From: DATNPX01 sp036702975 | Lineage (GTDB): Bacteria; Cyanobacteriota; Vampirovibrionia; Obscuribacterales; Obscuribacteraceae | Assembly: GCA_036702975.1 (NCBI GenBank) | Contig: DATNPX010000020.1 | Span: 62,001-126,000, forward strand | Reading direction: 5' to 3' | Length of the DNA: 64,000 nucleotides | Shown: positions 52,235-60,627 of the stretch, piece after piece | Numbering within the stretch: the first letter of the stretch is position 1 | Layout of the letters: each line of letters starts with the position of its first letter | Program-made: the position numbers and the translations under genes | Notes under the pieces: model-generated | The model's input: only the letters and a program-made list of their open reading frames with translations | What the model was told of the DNA's origin: nothing | Database searches by the model: none

Positions 52235-53476
52235 GTGACCAGGCAATCCACGTTGAAGATCCTTATAGTTAAACTGAGTGCGATAGGCGATGTAGTGCAT
52301 TGTCTCCCGGTGGCTGCGGCTCTGAAGTCAGCGTTACCCGATAGCCATGTAAGCTGGCTTGTAGACAAGAGCACCGCTGAATTACTGCAAAACAACAAGT
52401 GTATCGACGAAGTCATCTCATTCGAAGGGAAAACCTGGTCGAAGGAGCTCGGTAATCCGAAGAACTGGTTGCGAATAACGGGCGAGATGCGTTCCTTCTA
52501 TAGGGAGTTGAAATCGAGAAAATTCGATGTCGCTCTTGAGATGCAAGGACTGTTTAAAAGTGGCATGCTCGCCCTCTTAAGCGGCGCCCCGCTACGGTTT
52601 GGGTTTGACGGAACACGCGAATTTGCCGAGAAATTTCTCACGAACAGAGTCAATGTAGGTGACTATTTCGGTCACGACGTTCCCGTTGTGGAACTAAATC
52701 TTCGCATTGTGGAGAGCCTTCTGCGCTATCTTGGCAAGCCTGCAGAAACGATTCAGCCGCAATTTTTGTTGCCTCATACTTCAAAGACGTGCTGGCAGAA
52801 GATTGCTGGTTTACTTGCTCCGGCCTTTAGCAGCTCGGATCTGGCTTCCTTGATTGCATCTAGAGCTTCGGCGGCACCGGTTTTAGCGGTCGGTTCCAGT
52901 GTAGCACCGTCTGTGATGTCAAATACGCTGCCGCAGTCCGAAAGTGCGGAAGCTGTGCGGCGAAGAATTTGTGTTCTTATTCCCGGTACGACTTGGGTAA
53001 CCAAGATTTGGCCTCCAGAATACTGGTATCAACTTGGCAAACGGCTGACCGAAGTCTGCGGCTACAAACTATTTATAGTAGGGGCCAAGTCGGAGATTGA
53101 TACTAACAAACATCTGTGCGCCCGACTGAACTCGGCAAACCCCGACTCGGCTTTTGACCTGACCACCAAAACTAGTCTTCTCGAACTCTCAGCGTTGTTT
53201 CAACTTGCTGAACTAGTTGTTGGTGGCGATACAGGTCCACTGCATCTTGCTGCGGCAGTCGGCAGTGCAAACGTTGTAGGCATATATGGCAGCACTCCTT
53301 GGCGAAGAAATGGACCATATGGCCCCAAATGTATATCCGTGTCACTGAGCCTGGACTGTCAGCCCTGTTACAGCAAGCATTGCAAAATAAAGACGGTCGA
53401 CTGCCTGCGAACGCTTTCAGTCGACCAAGTATTCGCTGACATCGCTAAATTGCGAGAATCGGCAAATGTACTTTGA
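52235..53476 (+). CDS. Glycosyltransferase family 9 (heptosyltransferase-like)
   Basis: This 413-residue protein has the GT9 N-terminus KILIVKLSAIGDVVHCLP, FDVALEMQGLFKSG, an N-domain FGFDGTREF block, PGTTWVTKIWPPEYWYQL, the GGDTGPLHLAAA block (sugar-nucleotide binding) and YGSTPWRRNGPYG near the end. Such enzymes add heptose or a similar sugar to lipid A-core. The GTG at 52235 is the outer start; the TTG at 52253, directly before KILIV and 9 nt after AGG, fits the usual family start better and would remove six residues. It overlaps the ArnT-like gene by 11 bp. A Ser/Ala-rich insert of about 50 residues lies in the middle. Confidence 0.9.
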   Translation: MTRQSTLKILIVKLSAIGDVVHCLPVAAALKSALPDSHVSWLVDKSTAELLQNNKCIDEVISFEGKTWSKELGNPKNWLRITGEMRSFYRELKSRKFDVALEMQGLFKSGMLALLSGAPLRFGFDGTREFAEKFLTNRVNVGDYFGHDVPVVELNLRIVESLLRYLGKPAETIQPQFLLPHTSKTCWQKIAGLLAPAFSSSDLASLIASRASAAPVLAVGSSVAPSVMSNTLPQSESAEAVRRRICVLIPGTTWVTKIWPPEYWYQLGKRLTEVCGYKLFIVGAKSEIDTNKHLCARLNSANPDSAFDLTTKTSLLELSALFQLAELVVGGDTGPLHLAAAVGSANVVGIYGSTPWRRNGPYGPKCISVSLSLDCQPCYSKHCKIKTVDCLRTLSVDQVFADIAKLRESANVL

Positions 53477-55175
53477 TCTTCGTCGACCCACAAAATGGAA
53501 CGAGCGCGACTGGCTGTTGCTGGCGTTGCTTAGCCTTGCTGCAATCTTCGCCTTCCTGGCCGGCTTGAACTCTTTTGGAATCCTCGATCCAAGCGATGGC
53601 TACTACTCCGAGGGAGCACGGGAGATGTTCGCCTCCGGTGATTGGTTGATTCCTCATTTGAATTCGGTTTGGTTTTTTGACAAGCCGATTATGAACTATT
53701 GGCTGATAGCTGGTTGTTTCAAGCTATTTGGTGTCAGCGAATTCGTTTCGCGACTACCTGCTGCGTTTTGTGGTGCCGCGATAGTTCCTTCCTTATACGC
53801 ATTTGCTCGCCAATTTTTGAGGAGACGAGCTGCCTTGTTGTCAGCGGTGGCGTTACTAGCGAGCCCGATGTGGCTCATTATGGGGCACATGTCACTGACT
53901 GACATGCCGCTCAGTTTCTTCACTTGGGTTGCACTATTTAATTTGTTTGTTGCGCACGAGCGGAACAAACCGAATCTTTTATGGATTGGGTATGCCGCAT
54001 TGGCTGGCGGCCTGCTCACTAAGGGTCCGCTGGCCTTGTTTTTGGTGGCAATGAATTTTGGCCTCTATCTGCTCTTGCGCCGACCGACTCTGCCGAACAT
54101 TTGGGCGATGATCATAAAGTTAAGAGTGGTTCCTGGCCTGCTCTTAACCCTTGGGTTGGCGCTTCCGTGGTATTTGAGTGTCAATTCCGCGACTCATGGA
54201 GTCTTTTTTCAGGAATTTTTCTTGAATCAGAATATCAATCGTGCAATGGGAACCGTCGATCATCGTGCTGGTTTTTGGTATTACATTCCCGCAGTGCTTG
54301 GTGCTGCTTTTCCCTGGAATCTATTCTTTTTGAGTTGGCCCAAGTCATGGTTTCGACCATGGCTTCAGTATATAAAAGGGCGCGATATTTCGCTTCGCGC
54401 TAGAGTCACCGCATTCAGTGTCACTACCGTCTGTGCGACATTGCTCTTCTTTTCGCTTCTTCCAACAAAGCTTGTAACTTATGTGTTGCCAGTGCTTCCT
54501 GGAATGGCGCTGCTTGCAGGAGTAAACCTGGATGAGCGTTTGCGGCTGCTAAATCGAAAGAGTATAAGCTCCGTTCTCATTGCTTTAGTTGTTTTGCTCG
54601 TGGGTGCGGCCGCCGCGACGACGCTCAGTCTCGCTCTTGGAAAATCGGTTCAGGTTGCGCCGTTTGGCTTGAAGACCCAAGCCTTGTTACAAGACCTTGC
54701 TGTATCAACCGATTCCTCCGTGAGGGTGTTCTTGGCCGTCACCACCGCGTTGTTGTCCCTTGCTGGCTTATGTCTGCTGATGGGATCCGCCCTGAAGAGA
54801 AGAAAGATTGCATATAACTTATTCGTCGTTGTCACTGCGATCGCAGTTGTTCTGTCAGTTCCAGGCGGAATAGTTCTTGGGTATCAGCAAAAATGTCGAG
54901 ACATGCAGGCACTAGTTTTGTACGCGAAAAATCAAAGGCTAAACTTGACGATGCTGGGGCACCGAAATCCTTCTGCGATGTTTTACATGCAAGAGCCGGT
55001 CAAATTTGTAGCTGGCAACCGAGATTTGCTCTTGTTCTTAAGAAAGTCAGCCGAGCACGGTCGCAAAGAGACTTTCTTAGTGCATCGCATCGATTTTGAT
55101 GGACTGCGCAAAGAAGGCGTTCCGGTTTCGGTGATAGAAGAACGCGGTGATTGGATTTTGGGTCGCTCACAGTAG
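53466..55175 (+). CDS. ArnT-like (GT83/PMT-type) membrane glycosyltransferase
   Basis: This 569-residue protein has about 12 membrane helices. DPSDGYYSEGAREMFASGDWLIPHLNS (about residues 41-67) is the ArnT/PMT first loop with the catalytic Asp, followed by FDKPIMNYWL. LTDMPLSFF and LTKGPLALFL are further ArnT-type blocks. ArnT moves 4-amino-arabinose from a polyprenyl carrier to lipid A; the sugar here is unknown. It overlaps the GT9 gene, so the two form a glycolipid operon. Confidence 0.9.
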   Translation: MYFDLRRPTKWNERDWLLLALLSLAAIFAFLAGLNSFGILDPSDGYYSEGAREMFASGDWLIPHLNSVWFFDKPIMNYWLIAGCFKLFGVSEFVSRLPAAFCGAAIVPSLYAFARQFLRRRAALLSAVALLASPMWLIMGHMSLTDMPLSFFTWVALFNLFVAHERNKPNLLWIGYAALAGGLLTKGPLALFLVAMNFGLYLLLRRPTLPNIWAMIIKLRVVPGLLLTLGLALPWYLSVNSATHGVFFQEFFLNQNINRAMGTVDHRAGFWYYIPAVLGAAFPWNLFFLSWPKSWFRPWLQYIKGRDISLRARVTAFSVTTVCATLLFFSLLPTKLVTYVLPVLPGMALLAGVNLDERLRLLNRKSISSVLIALVVLLVGAAAATTLSLALGKSVQVAPFGLKTQALLQDLAVSTDSSVRVFLAVTTALLSLAGLCLLMGSALKRRKIAYNLFVVVTAIAVVLSVPGGIVLGYQQKCRDMQALVLYAKNQRLNLTMLGHRNPSAMFYMQEPVKFVAGNRDLLLFLRKSAEHGRKETFLVHRIDFDGLRKEGVPVSVIEERGDWILGRSQ

Positions 55176-55183
55176 GCTCCGAG

Positions 55184-55978
55184 CTAATACATTGCCTTCA
55201 CGACTCCGCCGTCAACGCGCAGAGAGCTTCCAGTAATTGCAGCCGAAAGTGGGCTCGCAACATACGTCACGAGCGATGCTACCTCATCTGGTGTTGCAAA
55301 GCGCTTAATTAAGGAAGTCGGCCTGACGTTTTCAAAGAACTCTTTTTCGAAGGCTTCTTTCGTTTGTCCGGTTTTTGCACTCAGAGAATCAACGAAATCT
55401 TGCACACCTTCTGAACTTGTTGGTCCGGGCAGAACTGAGTTTACGGTGATCTTCGTGCCCGCGACAGATTCCGCGATTCCTCGAGCTATTGAGAGTTGCG
55501 CTGTCTTCGTCATCCCATAATGAATCATTTCCTTGGGAATCTGAATTCCAGACTCGCTGCTCACGAAAATAATGCGTCCCCAATTTTGCGCCTTCATGCC
55601 TGGAAGATAGGCCCGGCTCAAGCGAATTCCGCTCATGACGTTGACTTCAAAGACCTTCATCCAATCTTCATCCGCTATATCTTCAAAATTTTTCGGCTCG
55701 AAAATTCCGACATTGTTCACTAGAATATCTACTTTGCTTAATTTCTCGGTCACCTTTTTGACACCATCGGCTGTTCCGAGATCTGCTGCTACACCGTCTA
55801 GCACTGCTGTCGGATTTGCTCTTTTGATTCTTTCGATAGCTTGTTCCAGGGCCGCTTGTTTGCGCGAGTTGAGCCAAACATGTGCACCTTCGCGTGCCAG
55901 ACTTTCCGCAATCGCAAAGCCTATTCCTAATGATGAACCGCTGACTAGCGCCGTCTTACCGGTTAATTGCAAATCCAT
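55184..55978 (-). CDS. Short-chain dehydrogenase/reductase
   Basis: This 264-residue classical SDR has a GSSLGIG nucleotide loop, LVNNVG, a catalytic Ser in VSSESG, YGMTK (YxxxK) and PGPTSSEG. The C-terminal VTYVASPLSAAITGSSLRVDGG is typical of 3-oxoacyl-reductase-like members. The ATG at 55978 lies behind GGGAGG; a TTG at 56005 upstream is less likely. The N-terminal VWLNSRK favours NADP. The substrate is unknown. It converges on the ArnT-like gene with an 8-bp gap. Confidence 0.92.
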   Translation of the reverse strand: MDLQLTGKTALVSGSSLGIGFAIAESLAREGAHVWLNSRKQAALEQAIERIKRANPTAVLDGVAADLGTADGVKKVTEKLSKVDILVNNVGIFEPKNFEDIADEDWMKVFEVNVMSGIRLSRAYLPGMKAQNWGRIIFVSSESGIQIPKEMIHYGMTKTAQLSIARGIAESVAGTKITVNSVLPGPTSSEGVQDFVDSLSAKTGQTKEAFEKEFFENVRPTSLIKRFATPDEVASLVTYVASPLSAAITGSSLRVDGGVVKAMY

Positions 55979-56147
55979 GCCAAGCCGACCTCCCAGTGAG
56001 TGCAACAGACCTAGATCCTATCAATTGTGGAGTTTGTGTGAATTAAGACGCTGCTTTTGAGTAACAAGCGCGCAATCTATTTTAATGCGCAGAGCTGCTT
56101 GCGTATGAGACGATCTGCGGTCGCTTAGTTCAGCGGAGAAAGTGAAG

Positions 56148-59100
56148 ATGAGCCTGCGACCTGTCAATCAAAAGGCAGTTATTCTTGCCTTGGGAATCTC
56201 TTCGGTCACTGTAGTTGGTCAAACCCTTGCTATGACGCAGTTTGGACCTGCGCCTGTTGAATTGAAAAAGACTGTTGGTTTTGACAAAGACCACCGGGTA
56301 ACAAGTGATGCTCTTGGCGGTCCGCAGAGGTATTTGACGTCTATTAGTATTGATAAGCCGATTTATCGCACCGGCGAACAAGTTTACATCAGAGGCGTAG
56401 TTCTGAATGCCGCTAATCATCAGCCCCTTGCAGGCAGTGTGTCGGCTAAGCCAAAAATAGAGATCACAAATCCGACTGGCAACGTCATTGCCTATGGGTA
56501 TTTGAATACTGAAAACAGTGTCTGGTCTGCATCCTGGACTGTGCCTGCGCAGAGCCCTGGTGGACAATATAAGATTCGAGCAGTTTACCAAAGCGACGTT
56601 GTGGCGCCAGCTTCTCGCAGTTTCGATGTTCGCGTGTTTCGTGAGCCGCGCCTGAAGTGGCAGATCAAGTTTGAGCGTGATGGATATGGTCCGGGCGACA
56701 AAGTGACTGCCACCCTTGACGTCAAGCGAGCGGAAGGGGGTATTCCCGCAGGTGCGAAGGTTGGTGTCACTGCATTACTTGATGGGGCCGAGATCAAGGG
56801 GGCGCCCGCAGTCGTTGGCGCGAACGGTTTATGCCCTGTAAGTATTCAGTTGCCAGCAAAGATTGCGCGCGGCGAGGGAACGCTGGCCCTTGCTATCGAA
56901 GATGGTGGCGTCGTTGAAACGGCGTCGAAAACGTTGCCAATTATTTTGCAAACTGTGGATATGCAAATCTTCCCGGAAGGCGGAGAACTCGTTGCAGGTT
57001 ACAAGAATCGCGTCTATTTTCAGGCCAACCAGCCAAATGGAAAGCCTGCCGATCTGGTCGGAAAGATCATTGAAAAGTCTGGCAGCCATACAGAGATTGT
57101 TGGTGAATTTCATACTGAACATGAGGGACGCGGACGCTTTGAGTTCACACCTCAAGTGGCTAGACAGTATTTCCTCAGCGTTTCCAAGCCGTCTGGAATT
57201 AATCATTCTTATGCACTGCCAGTAGTGCGAAGCGCTGGTGCGGTGATACGCACTGATAAGGATGTGTATAAAAAGGGCGAACCCATCACCCTTCAGGTCG
57301 GTTGTACCGAGAAGCAGTATGAGGTGACGTTGGCACAGCGCGAGGTTGAGATTGGAGATTTCAACAGCAAATCTGGCGGAGCTAATCGGCTCCAATCGGT
57401 TAACTTTAATGTCCCGTCTGATCTTGATGGTGTCCTCATCGCCACAGTTTGGAGCAAATCTGGTGTTCCTCTTGCTGAGCGATTGATCTTCCGGGAGCCT
57501 TCTAAGTCTGTGCATGTCAGCATCACTTCTGCACAGAAGACCTACTCTCCTGGCAACGCAGCCCTGCTCACTGTTAAGACCACTGACGACAAGGGCAAGC
57601 CTGTCGCTTCAGTTGTCGGAATTACGGTTACTGATGACAGTGTTCTGGAGTTAGTCGATAAACGAGAGCAAGCGCCGCGCCTTGGCGCAATGGTGTTTTT
57701 CGAACACGACGTGAAGGACCTTGCTGATGCGCATGTCTATTTGGATTCGACAAATGCGAAGGCTCCTCTGGATACAGATCTGCTGCTGGGAACCCAAGGA
57801 TGGCGCCGGTTTGCATTTGTGCGCACGGTAGACTTCTTAAAAGAATACGGGGATAAAGCACGCGACGTCCTAGCGGTGCAGCGATTACGGTCCTCTTCGA
57901 TGCAATTGAATGGGCCGCAGGTGCGACCGAATGCTCTCAATCGCGGGCGAGTCGGTTTCGATGTACTTTACGGCCAACCCATGAAGTTCAATCAACTGCT
58001 GTTGAAAAACAAAGCAGATCAGGGTGCCCTAAATTCAATCGACGCTGGTGCTATCAAACTGCCGGCGGATATTGGTCGAGTTGAGGGACCTCGCGACCTA
58101 AACTTGTTTCAAGTTGAGCCCACAGTAATCGATGAAAGACACTATGTGTCCGGACGCGATGAGCGACACCAAAAGACGTCTCCGACTCTGCCTGAAGGCT
58201 CACCAATCCCTGATTCAGAAGACGGGCTAGGCCTCTCTACAGCGCCGCAGGGCGGTAACAATGTTGTTTTCCTGCGTGAGTTTGCCCATTCAGTACGACG
58301 AGACCGTAAGCCTCATGACCGAATGGATTTCACCAATACGCTGTACTGGAATGCTGCCGTCATTACCAATCCAATATCAGGTGAAGCAAACATTAGGTTT
58401 GGGATGGATGACAGCATCACTACTTTCAAGGTGACCGCGGATGCATTCACCGGAAACGGTGCCTTAGGCGAAGGTACGAAGATCCTCAAATCGGCCGACG
58501 CATTTTATGCCGAAGCGAAGCTGCCACTCGAGGTGACTGCAGGCGATAAGGTGGCCTTGCCTGTTACCTTGGTGAACACAACTGGCAATGTGCTTGATAA
58601 TTCTAAGTTGTCCGTGAGTCTGAGCGGAGACTTCAAGGTTGAAAGGCTGCCCGATTCAGTGGCTACTCTCAAGCCGAACGAACGCAAAAGAGTAATCGAG
58701 AATATTGATGTCGGCAATAACAACAATGGAGAGCGAGATTTTGTGCTCGACGTGAAGAGTGGCAATTTCACTGACAGAGTCACTCGCAAGCTTTTGGTTA
58801 AGCCCAGTGGATTCCCTGCCGTGTCAGGCATCGGTGGAATGCTGGAGCCAGGAAAATCGGTAACTCGAACATTAACCATTCCAGCGGATGTAGTTTCAGC
58901 GAGTACCACAACGAATGCGGTGTTGTATGTCAGTCCCCTTGCCAGTTTGACTGAGGCATTGCAGCGCCTGATTCAAGATCCCAGCGGTTGCTTTGAACAG
59001 ACTTCATCGACTAGCTATCCGCTCACCATGGCGCAGCAGTACTTTTTGACACACACAGGAGTGGATCCGAAACTGATAGAAACGTCACGCAAGAAGCTCG

Positions 59101-60404
59101 ATGACGGTTACAAAAAGCTGGTGGCTTTTTGGTGCCCGGACAGGGGGTACGAATGGTTCGGTCAGGACCCAGGTCATGAGGCTCTAACGGCTTTTGGCTT
59201 GTTGCACTTTAGCGATATGTCTAAAGTTCGTGAAGTCGATCAGAATATGGTTGCCACCACTCGCGCTTGGTTGCTCAAGCAACGGGATGGGCTGGGTGGA
59301 TTCAGCCGTAAACGCCGTGCTCTGCATACTTGGATCGAAGACAAAGATTGCTCTAACGCCTACATACTGTGGGCCCTTCTTGAGACCGGTCAATCACCGG
59401 CAGATTTGAAACTTGAACTGCAGTCGCTAAAAACCGCCGCAGCAACAAGCCAGAATTCCTATGTTTTAGCACTGGCGGCTAATGCATTCTACTTGGCTGG
59501 TGACAAGGCTGAGACCAAACGGTTGATGGAGAGATTGGTTGCCAAACAGAAAGAAGACGGCAGCATTGATGGCGTGACCAGTTCAATCGTAGGTAGTGGT
59601 GGCGAATCGCTCGAGATCGAGGGTACGGCACTGACCACGCTTGCCTGGCTTCGGGAGCCTGAATATGCTGTGCAGGTCGAAAAAAGCATGAAATATCTCG
59701 CGAATTCATGCAAAGAAGGCCGTTATGCTTCAACGCAGGCGACAGTGCTGGCTCTGCGAGCTGTGGTGGAATACGACAAGCAGCGTTCAAAGTCCTTTGA
59801 ACCAGGAAGGGTCCAAGTTCTGGTTGATGGTCAAACGGTTGGAGATTGGGTTCACTTCGATCAAAAGTCTCAAGGCGCGCTTAAACTGCCGGATTTGTCT
59901 GAGTCACTAGGCGCTGGCACGCACAAGATTGAGCTGCGAATGGAAGGTGGCAAACAGATGCCTTACTCTATTGCGGTCAATTACAACGTCAAGACACCAG
60001 CCAGTTCGAAAGACTGTAAGCTCGACATCTCTACAAAGTTAGCGAAGAACAAGCTTCAAGAGGGCACTCCTTCCGAGGCTGACGTTCTCGTTATCAATAC
60101 TTCAGACAAAACCGTGCCCAATCCAATTGCAATCGTCGGCTTGCCTGGTGGATTGGAGCCGCGACACGACCAGCTTAAGGAGCTGTTGAAAAAGCAATTG
60201 TTTGACGCATATGAAGTACGTGGGCGGGAGATCGTGTTCTATTGGCGATCGCTCGGCGCCCGTGAGAGGAGGTCAATTCCGATTAGCTTGATCGCCGCCA
60301 TTCCGGGCTCCTACACTGGACCTGCGAGTAGAGCCTATCTCTATTACTCAGACGAGGATAAGAAATGGGTGGAAGGCTTACACGCCGACATCGCTGCGAA
60401 GTAG
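56148..60404 (+). CDS. Second alpha-2-macroglobulin family protein, thioester type
   Basis: This is a 1418-residue exported protein. The start ATG at 56148 is behind GGAGAA; a GTG two codons earlier also reads in frame. The signal segment is VILALGISSVTVVGQTLAM. Macroglobulin domain MG2 starts at about residue 70 (DKPIYRTGEQVYIRG). A Pro/Gly/Asp-rich stretch near 680-705 could be the bait region. The thioester motif is PSGCFEQTSS with C948 and Q951, followed by the helical thioester domain (GYEWFGQDPGHEALTAFGLLHF) and a C-terminal receptor-like beta domain. It is only distantly similar to the 19.3-24.5 kb paralogue, with a different N-terminus and no companion PBP, AMMECR1 or VanW gene. Confidence 0.93.
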   Translation: MSLRPVNQKAVILALGISSVTVVGQTLAMTQFGPAPVELKKTVGFDKDHRVTSDALGGPQRYLTSISIDKPIYRTGEQVYIRGVVLNAANHQPLAGSVSAKPKIEITNPTGNVIAYGYLNTENSVWSASWTVPAQSPGGQYKIRAVYQSDVVAPASRSFDVRVFREPRLKWQIKFERDGYGPGDKVTATLDVKRAEGGIPAGAKVGVTALLDGAEIKGAPAVVGANGLCPVSIQLPAKIARGEGTLALAIEDGGVVETASKTLPIILQTVDMQIFPEGGELVAGYKNRVYFQANQPNGKPADLVGKIIEKSGSHTEIVGEFHTEHEGRGRFEFTPQVARQYFLSVSKPSGINHSYALPVVRSAGAVIRTDKDVYKKGEPITLQVGCTEKQYEVTLAQREVEIGDFNSKSGGANRLQSVNFNVPSDLDGVLIATVWSKSGVPLAERLIFREPSKSVHVSITSAQKTYSPGNAALLTVKTTDDKGKPVASVVGITVTDDSVLELVDKREQAPRLGAMVFFEHDVKDLADAHVYLDSTNAKAPLDTDLLLGTQGWRRFAFVRTVDFLKEYGDKARDVLAVQRLRSSSMQLNGPQVRPNALNRGRVGFDVLYGQPMKFNQLLLKNKADQGALNSIDAGAIKLPADIGRVEGPRDLNLFQVEPTVIDERHYVSGRDERHQKTSPTLPEGSPIPDSEDGLGLSTAPQGGNNVVFLREFAHSVRRDRKPHDRMDFTNTLYWNAAVITNPISGEANIRFGMDDSITTFKVTADAFTGNGALGEGTKILKSADAFYAEAKLPLEVTAGDKVALPVTLVNTTGNVLDNSKLSVSLSGDFKVERLPDSVATLKPNERKRVIENIDVGNNNNGERDFVLDVKSGNFTDRVTRKLLVKPSGFPAVSGIGGMLEPGKSVTRTLTIPADVVSASTTTNAVLYVSPLASLTEALQRLIQDPSGCFEQTSSTSYPLTMAQQYFLTHTGVDPKLIETSRKKLDDGYKKLVAFWCPDRGYEWFGQDPGHEALTAFGLLHFSDMSKVREVDQNMVATTRAWLLKQRDGLGGFSRKRRALHTWIEDKDCSNAYILWALLETGQSPADLKLELQSLKTAAATSQNSYVLALAANAFYLAGDKAETKRLMERLVAKQKEDGSIDGVTSSIVGSGGESLEIEGTALTTLAWLREPEYAVQVEKSMKYLANSCKEGRYASTQATVLALRAVVEYDKQRSKSFEPGRVQVLVDGQTVGDWVHFDQKSQGALKLPDLSESLGAGTHKIELRMEGGKQMPYSIAVNYNVKTPASSKDCKLDISTKLAKNKLQEGTPSEADVLVINTSDKTVPNPIAIVGLPGGLEPRHDQLKELLKKQLFDAYEVRGREIVFYWRSLGARERRSIPISLIAAIPGSYTGPASRAYLYYSDEDKKWVEGLHADIAAK

Positions 60405-60627
60405 TTAGCGAACACCGGTAATTAGGTTCAGTGCAACTCGCCACGGAGTGTAATCTCCAACGGATAGTCGATTGCTCCTGGAGGGCAATCGGCTGTTTGC
60501 CGTATCGAAAGGTTGAAGAAAGAGAAATCCCACTCCGGCGGAGGTTTTTCTCCTTTGTGGCAAATTTGTGTCCAAACGCGAGGTGTTCTGTTTATACACA
60601 TAAGGCTTAGCTCTTCAGGTGTAAATT
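60405..60627 (+). other. Intergenic region with hairpins
   Basis: A stem with arms CGATTGC and GCAATCG lies near 60470-60492, and a short CTCCGGCGGAG followed by GTTTTT lies near 60533-60547. The second could weakly terminate the macroglobulin transcript. No gene is visible. Confidence 0.3.
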